A stretch of DNA of 64,000 nucleotides from positions 2,604,001-2,668,000 of the forward strand of contig NC_067196.1 in the NCBI RefSeq assembly GCF_000699445.3. The letters run 5' to 3'. The stretch is from Schistosoma haematobium. Lineage: Eukaryota > Platyhelminthes > Trematoda > Strigeidida > Schistosomatidae. A model generated the notes under the pieces. The model saw nothing but the letters and a program-made list of their open reading frames with translations, did no database searches and was not told the DNA's origin. The stretch's first letter is position 1, and the number at the start of each line of letters is the position of its first letter. Position numbers and translations under genes: made by a program. Of this stretch, positions 34,906 to 51,400 are shown in pieces.

Positions 34906-36571
34906 TAAACAGCACTGCACAAAACAAAACAAAGCACCAATCAACAAAATCATACATACAATAACACCACAGCAACACTGCACCACTATCATTCACAATA
35001 CTCACACAACAACACTACACAATATCCATCAATTATACACACTAATCTACCACACCCTTACCAAACAACTCACAGATACACAACACAGACAAAACTGTGT
35101 GGTGATGCACAAAATCATTCACAGTGCATCAACAACTAATTCAATCTACCTCTGGTTCTTACGCCCAGTGACTGAAGTACATCCAGGCGCCTTTGCACAG
35201 AGGACACAGCACACCACCATCAATATCCAATAACCACCACACGTCAATCTAACAACCGATCTATACATCTATCCACCTATCCACTATCAATCAATCAATC
35301 AATCTATCTATCTATCTATCTATTTATCTAGCTAGCTAGCTAGCTATCAAACTACCAACACTTGGTCCAAACACCCATTCATTCAATCATTTCAAATCAC
35401 AAACATTTCTTTCATACACACCAACATATATTGTCACGTACTACAACACCAACAATATACACACGTCAAAAAACAATGCATTCAATTCTCTATCACTAAT
35501 CTATTACAACAACAAAATACACTAGCACCATACGCATCGACCAGTCACTCACACAATCACTCATTCAGTTGGTCACTCATACACCAGCATATACACCTAT
35601 AAAGTAACAATATATATATATAAATATATATACATACAATTAAAATAACTCACCTCAAACTCACTAACACTGTCACACAGTCAGTCGCATCGTCAATTCA
35701 CAAACCTGAAACACACAAGACAAATACATTCGTATCAATCCAACTTCAATTCACAATCCTAATACATCCCCATTCAATACACATTCTATACTGTCAGACG
35801 ACAAAACCAATAGTCATCAAGGAGTTAACAGATGTCCCTATCTAAAGTCATTCATCACACACAGGTTATTGAGTCATCAACATCATCGTTAACACACTAC
35901 TAAACATAAACACACTCACTCACCTCTTCTTCACACTCGAAAACCGCACACTCTATGCTGTACTATGCAGTTGTCCTGCGGTCAAACACCAACCACCAAC
36001 CACAAACCACAAACCACCGACAAACCTAAAATAAACAAACAAATATACAAAAGAAAAACAATTAGCATTTCAATCATTCATTATTAATTCTCATATACAC
36101 CATGTCATATTAACATCATCAGTGGTTCCTTAGAAGTAAACGGCATTTTAACGTGTATACCGACAAGCCACTTTCATCACTATCACCACAGTCACACCAA
36201 CCAAAACAAATCAAACAAACCCAACATACAAACTCACATTCACCACTTCAACATAACACCTCAAACACACAATATGCATTCCATCATACACAACAACATC
36301 ACATACAAAAATCAACCATATACACATATACACATACAAACACACAAACTAATGCCACTTCCTCGCAAAATACACAACACAACGACAAGTGTACCATACT
36401 CAAATAACAAACTCTAACACAACCGCCACTACCAACTCTCCCACACTCAATCTCTCACTCATTACAAACACTCAACAACTCAACTACTACAATTACCCTG
36501 TTCTACTAACACCTCTACACTTCCATCAAACAACACTAATTCCCACTATTACACAACAATTCACAACACTA

Positions 36572-36604
<33 letters not shown>

Positions 36605-39600
36605 TAAACAGCACTGCACAAAACAAAACAAAGCACCAATCAACAAAATCATACATACAATAACACCACAGCAACACTGCACCACTATCATTCACAATAC
36701 TCACACAACAACACTACACAATATCCATCAATTATACACACTAATCTACCACACCCTTACCAAACAACTCACAGATACACAACACAGACAAAACTGTGTG
36801 GTGATGCACAAAATCATTCACAGTGCATCAACAACTAATTCAATCTACCTCTGGTTCTTACGCCCAGTGACTGAAGTACATCCAGGCGCCTTTGCACAGA
36901 GGACACAGCACACCACCATCAATATCCAATAACCACCACACGTCAATCTAACAACCGATCTATACATCTATCCACCTATCCACTTATCAATCAATCAATC
37001 TATCTATCTATCTATCTAGCTAGCTAGCTAGCTATCAAACTACCAACACTTGGTCCAAACACCCATTCATTCAATCATTTCAAATCACAAACATTTCTTT
37101 CATACACACCAACATATATTGTCACGTACTACAACACCAACAATATACACACGTCAAAAAACAATGCATTCAATTCTCTATCACTAATCTATTACAACAA
37201 CAAAATACACTAGCACCATACGCATCGACCAGTCACTCACACAATCACTCATTCAGTTGGTCACTCATACACCAGCATATACACCTATAAAAGTAACAAT
37301 ATATATATATAAATATATATACATACAATTAAAATAACTCACCTCAAACTCACTAACACTGTCACACAGTCAGTCGCATCGTCAATTCACAAACCTGAAA
37401 CACACAAGACAAATACATTCGTATCAATCCAACTTCAATTCACAATCCTAATACATCCCCATTCAATACACATTCTATACTGTCAGACGACAAAACCAAT
37501 AGTCATCAAGGAGTTAACAGATGTCCCTATCTAAAGTCATTCATCACACACAGGTTATTGAGTCATCAACATCATCGTTAACACACTACTAAACATAAAC
37601 ACACTCACTCACCTCTTCTTCACACTCGAAAACCGCACACTCTATGCTGTACTATGCAGTTGTCCTGCGGTCAAACACCAACCACCAACCACAAACCACA
37701 AACCACCGACAAACCTAAAATAAACAAACAAATATACAAAAGAAAAACAATTAGCATTTCAATCATTCATTATTAATTCTCATATACACCATGTCATATT
37801 AACATCATCAGTGGTTCCTTAGAAGTAAACGGCATTTTAACGTGTATACCGACAAGCCACTTTCATCACTATCACCACAGTCACACCAACCAAAACAAAT
37901 CAAACAAACCCAACATACAAACTCACATTCACCACTTCAACATAACACCTCAAACACACAATATGCATTCCATCATACACAACAACATCACATACAAAAA
38001 TCAACCATATACACATATACACATACAAACACACAAACTAATGCCACTTCCTCGCAAAATACACAACACAACGACAAGTGTACCATACTCAAATAACAAA
38101 CTCTAACACAACCACCACTACCAACTCTCCCACACTCAATCTCTCACTCATTACAAACACTCAACAACTCAACTACTACAATTACCCTGTTCTACTAACA
38201 CCTCTACACTTCCATCAAACAACACTAATTCCCACTATTACACAACAATTCACAACACTACTGTCTCTCTCTCTCTCTCTCACACACACACACTAAACAG
38301 CACTGCACAAAACAAAACAAAGCACCAATCAACAAAATCATACATACAATAACACCACAGCAACACTGCACCACTATCATTCACAATACTCACACAACAA
38401 CACTACACAATATCCATCAATTATACACACTAATCTACCACACCCTTACCAAACAACTCACAGATACACAACACAGACAAAACTGTGTGGTGATGCACAA
38501 AATCATTCACAGTGCATCAACAACTAATTCAATCTACCTCTGGTTCTTACGCCCAGTGACTGAAGTACATCCAGGCGCCTTTGCACAGAGGACACAGCAC
38601 ACCACCATCAATATCCAATAACCACCACACGTCAATCTAACAACCGATCTATACATCTATCCACCTATCCACTTATCAATCAATCAATCTATCTATCTAT
38701 CTAGCTAGCTAGCTAGCTAGCTATCAAACTACCAACACTTGGTCCAAACACCCATTCATTCAATCATTTCAAATCACAAACATTTCTTTCATACACACCA
38801 ACATATATTGTCACGTACTACAACACCAACAATATACACACGTCAAAAAACAATGCATTCAATTCTCTATCACTAATCTATTACAACAACAAAATACACT
38901 AGCACCATACGCATCGACCAGTCACTCACACAATCACTCATTCAGTTGGTCACTCATACACCAGCATATACACCTATAAAGTAACAATATATATATATAA
39001 ATATATATACATACAATTAAAATAACTCACCTCAAACTCACTAACACTGTCACACAGTCAGTCGCATCGTCAATTCACAAACCTGAAACACACAAGACAA
39101 ATACATTCGTATCAATCCAACTTCAATTCACAATCCTAATACATCCCCATTCAATACACATTCTATACTGTCAGACGACAAAACCAATAGTCATCAAGGA
39201 GTTAACAGATGTCCCTATCTAAAGTCATTCATCACACACAGGTTATTGAGTCATCAACATCATCGTTAACACACTACTAAACATAAACACACTCACTCAC
39301 CTCTTCTTCACACTCGAAAACCGCACACTCTATGCTGTACTATGCAGTTGTCCTGCGGTCAAACACCAACCACCAACCACAAACCACAAACCACCGACAA
39401 ACCTAAAATAAACAAACAAATATACAAAAGAAAAACAATTAGCATTTCAATCATTCATTATTAATTCTCATATACACCATGTCATATTAACATCATCAGT
39501 GGTTCCTTAGAAGTAAACGGCATTTTAACGTGTATACCGACAAGCCACTTTCATCACTATCACCACAGTCACACCAACCAAAACAAATCAAACAAACCCA

Positions 39601-39951
39601 ACATACAAACTCACATTCACCACTTCAACATAACACCTCAAACACACAATATGCATTCCATCATACACAACAACATCACATACAAAAATCAACCATATAC
39701 ACATATACACATACAAACACACAAACTAATGCCACTTCCTCGCAAAATACACAACACAACGACAAGTGTACCATACTCAAATAACAAACTCTAACACAAC
39801 CACCACTACCAACTCTCCCACACTCAATCTCTCACTCATTACAAACACTCAACAACTCAACTACTACAATTACCCTGTTCTACTAACACCTCTACACTTC
39901 CATCAAACAACACTAATTCCCACTATTACACAACAATTCACAACACTACTG

Positions 39952-39983
<32 letters not shown>

Positions 39984-42900
39984 TAAACAGCACTGCACAA
40001 AACAAAACAAAGCACCAATCAACAAAATCATACATACAATAACACCACAGCAACACTGCACCACTATCATTCACAATACTCACACAACAACACTACACAA
40101 TATCCATCAATTATACACACTAATCTACCACACCCTTACCAAACAACTCACAGATACACAACACAGACAAAACTGTGTGGTGATGCACAAAATCATTCAC
40201 AGTGCATCAACAACTAATTCAATCTACCTCTGGTTCTTACGCCCAGTGACTGAAGTACATCCAGGCGCCTTTGCACAGAGGACACAGCACACCACCATCA
40301 ATATCCAATAACCACCACACGTCAATCTAACAACCGATCTATACATCTATCCACCTATCCACTTATCAATCAATCAATCTATCTATCTATCTAGCTAGCT
40401 AGCTAGCTAGCTATCAAACTACCAACACTTGGTCCAAACACCCATTCATTCAATCATTTCAAATCACAAACATTTCTTTCATACACACCAACATATATTG
40501 TCACGTACTACAACACCAACAATATACACACGTCAAAAAACAATGCATTCAATTCTCTATCACTAATCTATTACAACAACAAAATACACTAGCACCATAC
40601 GCATCGACCAGTCACTCACACAATCACTCATTCAGTTGGTCACTCATACACCAGCATATACACCTATAAAGTAACAATATATATATATAAATATATATAC
40701 ATACAATTAAAATAACTCACCTCAAACTCACTAACACTGTCACACAGTCAGTCGCATCGTCAATTCACAAACCTGAAACACACAAGACAAATACATTCGT
40801 ATCAATCCAACTTCAATTCACAATCCTAATACATCCCCATTCAATACACATTCTATACTGTCAGACGACAAAACCAATAGTCATCAAGGAGTTAACAGAT
40901 GTCCCTATCTAAAGTCATTCATCACACACAGGTTATTGAGTCATCAACATCATCGTTAACACACTACTAAACATAAACACACTCACTCACCTCTTCTTCA
41001 CACTCGAAAACCGCACACTCTATGCTGTACTATGCAGTTGTCCTGCGGTCAAACACCAACCACCAACCACAAACCACAAACCACCGACAAACCTAAAATA
41101 AACAAACAAATATACAAAAGAAAAACAATTAGCATTTCAATCATTCATTATTAATTCTCATATACACCATGTCATATTAACATCATCAGTGGTTCCTTAG
41201 AAGTAAACGGCATTTTAACGTGTATACCGACAAGCCACTTTCATCACTATCACCACAGTCACACCAACCAAAACAAATCAAACAAACCCAACATACAAAC
41301 TCACATTCACCACTTCAACATAACACCTCAAACACACAATATGCATTCCATCATACACAACAACATCACATACAAAAATCAACCATATACACATATACAC
41401 ATACAAACACACAAACTAATGCCACTTCCTCGCAAAATACACAACACAACGACAAGTGTACCATACTCAAATAACAAACTCTAACACAACCACCACTACC
41501 AACTCTCCCACACTCAATCTCTCACTCATTACAAACACTCAACAACTCAACTACTACAATTACCCTGTTCTACTAACACCTCTACACTTCCATCAAACAA
41601 CACTAATTCCCACTATTACACAACAATTCACAACACTACTGTCTCTCTCTCTCTCTCTCACACACACACTAAACAGCACTGCACAAAACAAAACAAAGCA
41701 CCAATCAACAAAATCATACATACAATAACACCACAGCAACACTGCACCACTATCATTCACAATACTCACACAACAACACTACACAATATCCATCAATTAT
41801 ACACACTAATCTACCACACCCTTACCAAACAACTCACAGATACACAACACAGACAAAACTGTGTGGTGATGCACAAAATCATTCACAGTGCATCAACAAC
41901 TAATTCAATCTACCTCTGGTTCTTACGCCCAGTGACTGAAGTACATCCAGGCGCCTTTGCACAGAGGACACAGCACACCACCATCAATATCCAATAACCA
42001 CCACACGTCAATCTAACAACCGATCTATACATCTATCCACCTATCCACTTATCAATCAATCAATCTATCTATCTAGCTAGCTAGCTAGCTAGCTAGCTAT
42101 CAAACTACCAACACTTGGTCCAAACACCCATTCATTCAATCATTTCAAATCACAAACATTTCTTTCATACACACCAACATATATTGTCACGTACTACAAC
42201 ACCAACAATATACACACGTCAAAAAACAATGCATTCAATTCTCTATCACTAATCTATTACAACAACAAAATACACTAGCACCATACGCATCGACCAGTCA
42301 CTCACACAATCACTCATTCAGTTGGTCACTCATACACCAGCATATACACCTATAAAAGTAACAATATATATATATAAATATATATACATACAATTAAAAT
42401 AACTCACCTCAAACTCACTAACACTGTCACACAGTCAGTCGCATCGTCAATTCACAAACCTGAAACACACAAGACAAATACATTCGTATCAATCCAACTT
42501 CAATTCACAATCCTAATACATCCCCATTCAATACACATTCTATACTGTCAGACGACAAAACCAATAGTCATCAAGGAGTTAACAGATGTCCCTATCTAAA
42601 GTCATTCATCACACACAGGTTATTGAGTCATCAACATCATCGTTAACACACTACTAAACATAAACACACTCACTCACCTCTTCTTCACACTCGAAAACCG
42701 CACACTCTATGCTGTACTATGCAGTTGTCCTGCGGTCAAACACCAACCACCAACCACAAACCACCGACAAACCTAAAATAAACAAACAAATATACAAAAG
42801 AAAAACAATTAGCATTTCAATCATTCATTATTAATTCTCATATACACCATGTCATATTAACATCATCAGTGGTTCCTTAGAAGTAAACGGCATTTTAACG

Positions 42901-45900
42901 TGTATACCGACAAGCCACTTTCATCACTATCACCACAGTCACACCAACCAAAACAAATCAAACAAACCCAACATACAAACTCACATTCACCACTTCAACA
43001 TAACACCTCAAACACACAATATGCATTCCATCATACACAACAACATCACATACAAAAATCAACCATATACACATATACACATACAAACACACAAACTAAT
43101 GCCACTTCCTCGCAAAATACACAACACAACGACAAGTGTACCATACTCAAATAACAAACTCTAACACAACCACCACTACCAACTCTCCCACACTCAATCT
43201 CTCACTCATTACAAACACTCAACAACTCAACTACTACAATTACCCTGTTCTACTAACACCTCTACACTTCCATCAAACAACACTAATTCCCACTATTACA
43301 CAACAATTCACAACACTACTGTCTCTCTCTCTCTCTCTCTCACACACACACTAAACAGCACTGCACAAAACAAAACAAAGCACCAATCAACAAAATCATA
43401 CATACAATAACACCACAGCAACACTGCACCACTATCATTCACAATACTCACACAACAACACTACACAATATCCATCAATTATACACACTAATCTACCACA
43501 CCCTTACCAAACAACTCACAGATACACAACACAGACAAAACTGTGTGGTGATGCACAAAATCATTCACAGTGCATCAACAACTAATTCAATCTACCTCTG
43601 GTTCTTACGCCCAGTGACTGAAGTACATCCAGGCGCCTTTGCACAGAGGACACAGCACACCACCATCAATATCCAATAACCACCACACGTCAATCTAACA
43701 ACCGATCTATACATCTATCCACCTATCCACTTATCAATCAATCAATCTATCTATCTAGCTAGCTAGCTAGCTAGCTAGCTATCAAACTACCAACACTTGG
43801 TCCAAACACCCATTCATTCAATCATTTCAAATCACAAACATTTCTTTCATACACACCAACATATATTGTCACGTACTACAACACCAACAATATACACACG
43901 TCAAAAAACAATGCATTCAATTCTCTATCACTAATCTATTACAACAACAAAATACACTAGCACCATACGCATCGACCAGTCACTCACACAATCACTCATT
44001 CAGTTGGTCACTCATACACCAGCATATACACCTATAAAAGTAACAATATATATATATAAATATATATACATACAATTAAAATAACTCACCTCAAACTCAC
44101 TAACACTGTCACACAGTCAGTCGCATCGTCAATTCACAAACCTGAAACACACAAGACAAATACATTCGTATCAATCCAACTTCAATTCACAATCCTAATA
44201 CATCCCCATTCAATACACATTCTATACTGTCAGACGACAAAACCAATAGTCATCAAGGAGTTAACAGATGTCCCTATCTAAAGTCATTCATCACACACAG
44301 GTTATTGAGTCATCAACATCATCGTTAACACACTACTAAACATAAACACACTCACTCACCTCTTCTTCACACTCGAAAACCGCACACTCTATGCTGTACT
44401 ATGCAGTTGTCCTGCGGTCAAACACCAACCACCAACCACAAACCACAAACCACCGACAAACCTAAAATAAACAAACAAATATACAAAAGAAAAACAATTA
44501 GCATTTCAATCATTCATTATTAATTCTCATATACACCATGTCATATTAACATCATCAGTGGTTCCTTAGAAGTAAACGGCATTTTAACGTGTATACCGAC
44601 AAGCCACTTTCATCACTATCACCACAGTCACACCAACCAAAACAAATCAAACAAACCCAACATACAAACTCACATTCACCACTTCAACATAACACCTCAA
44701 ACACACAATATGCATTCCATCATACACAACAACATCACATACAAAAATCAACCATATACACATATACACATACAAACACACAAACTAATGCCACTTCCTC
44801 GCAAAATACACAACACAACGACAAGTGTACCATACTCAAATAACAAACTCTAACACAACCACCACTACCAACTCTCCCACACTCAATCTCTCACTCATTA
44901 CAAACACTCAACAACTCAACTACTACAATTACCCTGTTCTACTAACACCTCTACACTTCCATCAAACAACACTAATTCCCACTATTACACAACAATTCAC
45001 AACACTACTGTCTCTCTCTCTCTCTCTCACACACACACACTAAACAGCACTGCACAAAACAAAACAAAGCACCAATCAACAAAATCATACATACAATAAC
45101 ACCACAGCAACACTGCACCACTATCATTCACAATACTCACACAACAACACTACACAATATCCATCAATTATACACACTAATCTACCACACCCTTACCAAA
45201 CAACTCACAGATACACAACACAGACAAAACTGTGTGGTGATGCACAAAATCATTCACAGTGCATCAACAACTAATTCAATCTACCTCTGGTTCTTACGCC
45301 CAGTGACTGAAGTACATCCAGGCGCCTTTGCACAGAGGACACAGCACACCACCATCAATATCCAATAACCACCACACGTCAATCTAACAACCGATCTATA
45401 CATCTATCCACCTATCCACTTATCAATCAATCAATCTATCTATCTAGCTAGCTAGCTAGCTAGCTAGCTATCAAACTACCAACACTTGGTCCAAACACCC
45501 ATTCATTCAATCATTTCAAATCACAAACATTTCTTTCATACACACCAACATATATTGTCACGTACTACAACACCAACAATATACACACGTCAAAAAACAA
45601 TGCATTCAATTCTCTATCACTAATCTATTACAACAACAAAATACACTAGCACCATACGCATCGACCAGTCACTCACACAATCACTCATTCAGTTGGTCAC
45701 TCATACACCAGCATATACACCTATAAAGTAACAATATATATATATAAATATATATACATACAATTAAAATAACTCACCTCAAACTCACTAACACTGTCAC
45801 ACAGTCAGTCGCATCGTCAATTCACAAACCTGAAACACACAAGACAAATACATTCGTATCAATCCAACTTCAATTCACAATCCTAATACATCCCCATTCA

Positions 45901-48386
45901 ATACACATTCTATACTGTCAGACGACAAAACCAATAGTCATCAAGGAGTTAACAGATGTCCCTATCTAAAGTCATTCATCACACACAGGTTATTGAGTCA
46001 TCAACATCATCGTTAACACACTACTAAACATAAACACACTCACTCACCTCTTCTTCACACTCGAAAACCGCACACTCTATGCTGTACTATGCAGTTGTCC
46101 TGCGGTCAAACACCAACCACCAACCACAAACCACAAACCACCGACAAACCTAAAATAAACAAACAAATATACAAAAGAAAAACAATTAGCATTTCAATCA
46201 TTCATTATTAATTCTCATATACACCATGTCATATTAACATCATCAGTGGTTCCTTAGAAGTAAACGGCATTTTAACGTGTATACCGACAAGCCACTTTCA
46301 TCACTATCACCACAGTCACACCAACCAAAACAAATCAAACAAACCCAACATACAAACTCACATTCACCACTTCAACATAACACCTCAAACACACAATATG
46401 CATTCCATCATACACAACAACATCACATACAAAAATCAACCATATACACATATACACATACAAACACACAAACTAATGCCACTTCCTCGCAAAATACACA
46501 ACACAACGACAAGTGTACCATACTCAAATAACAAACTCTAACACAACCACCACTACCAACTCTCCCACACTCAATCTCTCACTCATTACAAACACTCAAC
46601 AACTCAACTACTACAATTACCCTGTTCTACTAACACCTCTACACTTCCATCAAACAACACTAATTCCCACTATTACACAACAATTCACAACACTACTGTC
46701 TCTCTCTCTCTCTCTCTCACACACACACTAAACAGCACTGCACAAAACAAAACAAAGCACCAATCAACAAAATCATACATACAATAACACCACAGCAACA
46801 CTGCACCACTATCATTCACAATACTCACACAACAACACTACACAATATCCATCAATTATACACACTAATCTACCACACCCTTACCAAACAACTCACAGAT
46901 ACACAACACAGACAAAACTGTGTGGTGATGCACAAAATCATTCACAGTGCATCAACAACTAATTCAATCTACCTCTGGTTCTTACGCCCAGTGACTGAAG
47001 TACATCCAGGCGCCTTTGCACAGAGGACACAGCACACCACCATCAATATCCAATAACCACCACACGTCAATCTAACAACCGATCTATACATCTATCCACC
47101 TATCCACTTATCAATCAATCAATCTATCTATCTAGCTAGCTAGCTAGCTAGCTAGCTATCAAACTACCAACACTTGGTCCAAACACCCATTCATTCAATC
47201 ATTTCAAATCACAAACATTTCTTTCATACACACCAACATATATTGTCACGTACTACAACACCAACAATATACACACGTCAAAAAACAATGCATTCAATTC
47301 TCTATCACTAATCTATTACAACAACAAAATACACTAGCACCATACGCATCGACCAGTCACTCACACAATCACTCATTCAGTTGGTCACTCATACACCAGC
47401 ATATACACCTATAAAGTAACAATATATATATATAAATATATATACATACAATTAAAATAACTCACCTCAAACTCACTAACACTGTCACACAGTCAGTCGC
47501 ATCGTCAATTCACAAACCTGAAACACACAAGACAAATACATTCGTATCAATCCAACTTCAATTCACAATCCTAATACATCCCCATTCAATACACATTCTA
47601 TACTGTCAGACGACAAAACCAATAGTCATCAAGGAGTTAACAGATGTCCCTATCTAAAGTCATTCATCACACACAGGTTATTGAGTCATCAACATCATCG
47701 TTAACACACTACTAAACATAAACACACTCACTCACCTCTTCTTCACACTCGAAAACCGCACACTCTATGCTGTACTATGCAGTTGTCCTGCGGTCAAACA
47801 CCAACCACCAACCACAAACCACAAACCACCGACAAACCTAAAATAAACAAACAAATATACAAAAGAAAAACAATTAGCATTTCAATCATTCATTATTAAT
47901 TCTCATATACACCATGTCATATTAACATCATCAGTGGTTCCTTAGAAGTAAACGGCATTTTAACGTGTATACCGACAAGCCACTTTCATCACTATCACCA
48001 CAGTCACACCAACCAAAACAAATCAAACAAACCCAACATACAAACTCACATTCACCACTTCAACATAACACCTCAAACACACAATATGCATTCCATCATA
48101 CACAACAACATCACATACAAAAATCAACCATATACACATATACACATACAAACACACAAACTAATGCCACTTCCTCGCAAAATACACAACACAACGACAA
48201 GTGTACCATACTCAAATAACAAACTCTAACACAACCACCACTACCAACTCTCCCACACTCAATCTCTCACTCATTACAAACACTCAACAACTCAACTACT
48301 ACAATTACCCTGTTCTACTAACACCTCTACACTTCCATCAAACAACACTAATTCCCACTATTACACAACAATTCACAACACTACTG

Positions 48387-48418
<32 letters not shown>

Positions 48419-51400
48419 TAAACAGCACTGCACAAAACAAAACAAAGCACCAATCAACAAAATCATACATACAATAACACCACAGCAACACTGCACCACT
48501 ATCATTCACAATACTCACACAACAACACTACACAATATCCATCAATTATACACACTAATCTACCACACCCTTACCAAACAACTCACAGATACACAACACA
48601 GACAAAACTGTGTGGTGATGCACAAAATCATTCACAGTGCATCAACAACTAATTCAATCTACCTCTGGTTCTTACGCCCAGTGACTGAAGTACATCCAGG
48701 CGCCTTTGCACAGAGGACACAGCACACCACCATCAATATCCAATAACCACCACACGTCAATCTAACAACCGATCTATACATCTATCCACCTATCCACTTA
48801 TCAATCAATCAATCTATCTATCTAGCTAGCTAGCTAGCTAGCTAGCTATCAAACTACCAACACTTGGTCCAAACACCCATTCATTCAATCATTTCAAATC
48901 ACAAACATTTCTTTCATACACACCAACATATATTGTCACGTACTACAACACCAACAATATACACACGTCAAAAAACAATGCATTCAATTCTCTATCACTA
49001 ATCTATTACAACAACAAAATACACTAGCACCATACGCATCGACCAGTCACTCACACAATCACTCATTCAGTTGGTCACTCATACACCAGCATATACACCT
49101 ATAAAAGTAACAATATATATATATAAATATATATACATACAATTAAAATAACTCACCTCAAACTCACTAACACTGTCACACAGTCAGTCGCATCGTCAAT
49201 TCACAAACCTGAAACACACAAGACAAATACATTCGTATCAATCCAACTTCAATTCACAATCCTAATACATCCCCATTCAATACACATTCTATACTGTCAG
49301 ACGACAAAACCAATAGTCATCAAGGAGTTAACAGATGTCCCTATCTAAAGTCATTCATCACACACAGGTTATTGAGTCATCAACATCATCGTTAACACAC
49401 TACTAAACATAAACACACTCACTCACCTCTTCTTCACACTCGAAAACCGCACACTCTATGCTGTACTATGCAGTTGTCCTGCGGTCAAACACCAACCACC
49501 AACCACAAACCACAAACCACCGACAAACCTAAAATAAACAAACAAATATACAAAAGAAAAACAATTAGCATTTCAATCATTCATTATTAATTCTCATATA
49601 CACCATGTCATATTAACATCATCAGTGGTTCCTTAGAAGTAAACGGCATTTTAACGTGTATACCGACAAGCCACTTTCATCACTATCACCACAGTCACAC
49701 CAACCAAAACAAATCAAACAAACCCAACATACAAACTCACATTCACCACTTCAACATAACACCTCAAACACACAATATGCATTCCATCATACACAACAAC
49801 ATCACATACAAAAATCAACCATATACACATATACACATACAAACACACAAACTAATGCCACTTCCTCGCAAAATACACAACACAACGACAAGTGTACCAT
49901 ACTCAAATAACAAACTCTAACACAACCACCACTACCAACTCTCCCACACTCAATCTCTCACTCATTACAAACACTCAACAACTCAACTACTACAATTACC
50001 CTGTTCTACTAACACCTCTACACTTCCATCAAACAACACTAATTCCCACTATTACACAACAATTCACAACACTACTGTCTCTCTCTCTCTCTCACACACA
50101 CACACACTAAACAGCACTGCACAAAACAAAACAAAGCACCAATCAACAAAATCATACATACAATAACACCACAGCAACACTGCACCACTATCATTCACAA
50201 TACTCACACAACAACACTACACAATATCCATCAATTATACACACTAATCTACCACACCCTTACCAAACAACTCACAGATACACAACACAGACAAAACTGT
50301 GTGGTGATGCACAAAATCATTCACAGTGCATCAACAACTAATTCAATCTACCTCTGGTTCTTACGCCCAGTGACTGAAGTACATCCAGGCGCCTTTGCAC
50401 AGAGGACACAGCACACCACCATCAATATCCAATAACCACCACACGTCAATCTAACAACCGATCTATACATCTATCCACCTATCCACTTATCAATCAATCA
50501 ATCTATCTATCTATCTATCTATCTATTTATCTAGCTAGCTAGCTAGCTATCAAACTACCAACACTTGGTCCAAACACCCATTCATTCAATCATTTCAAAT
50601 CACAAACACTTCTTTCATACACACCAACATATATTGTCACGTACTACAACACCAACAATATACACACGTCAAAAAACAATGCATTCAATTCTCTATCACT
50701 AATCTATTACAACAACAAAATACACTAGCACCATACGCATCGACCAGTCACTCACACAATCACTCATTCAGTTGGTCACTCATACACCAGCATATACACC
50801 TATAAAGTAACAATATATATATATAAATATATATACATACAATTAAAATAACTCACCTCAAACTCACTAACACTGTCACACAGTCAGTCGCATCGTCAAT
50901 TCACAAACCTGAAACACACAAGACAAATACATTCGTATCAATCCAACTTCAATTCACAATCCTAATACATCCCCATTCAATACACATTCTATACTGTCAG
51001 ACGACAAAACCAATAGTCATCAAGGAGTTAACAGATGTCCCTATCTAAAGTCATTCATCACACACAGGTTATTGAGTCATCAACATCATCGTTAACACAC
51101 TACTAAACATAAACACACTCACTCACCTCTTCTTCACACTCGAAAACCGCACACTCTATGCTGTACTATGCAGTTGTCCTGCGGTCAAACACCAACCACC
51201 AACCACAAACCACAAACCACCGACAAACCTAAAATAAACAAACAAATATACAAAAGAAAAACAATTAGCATTTCAATCATTCATTATTAATTCTCATATA
51301 CACCATGTCATATTAACATCATCAGTGGTTCCTTAGAAGTAAACGGCATTTTAACGTGTATACCGACAAGCCACTTTCATCACTATCACCACAGTCACAC

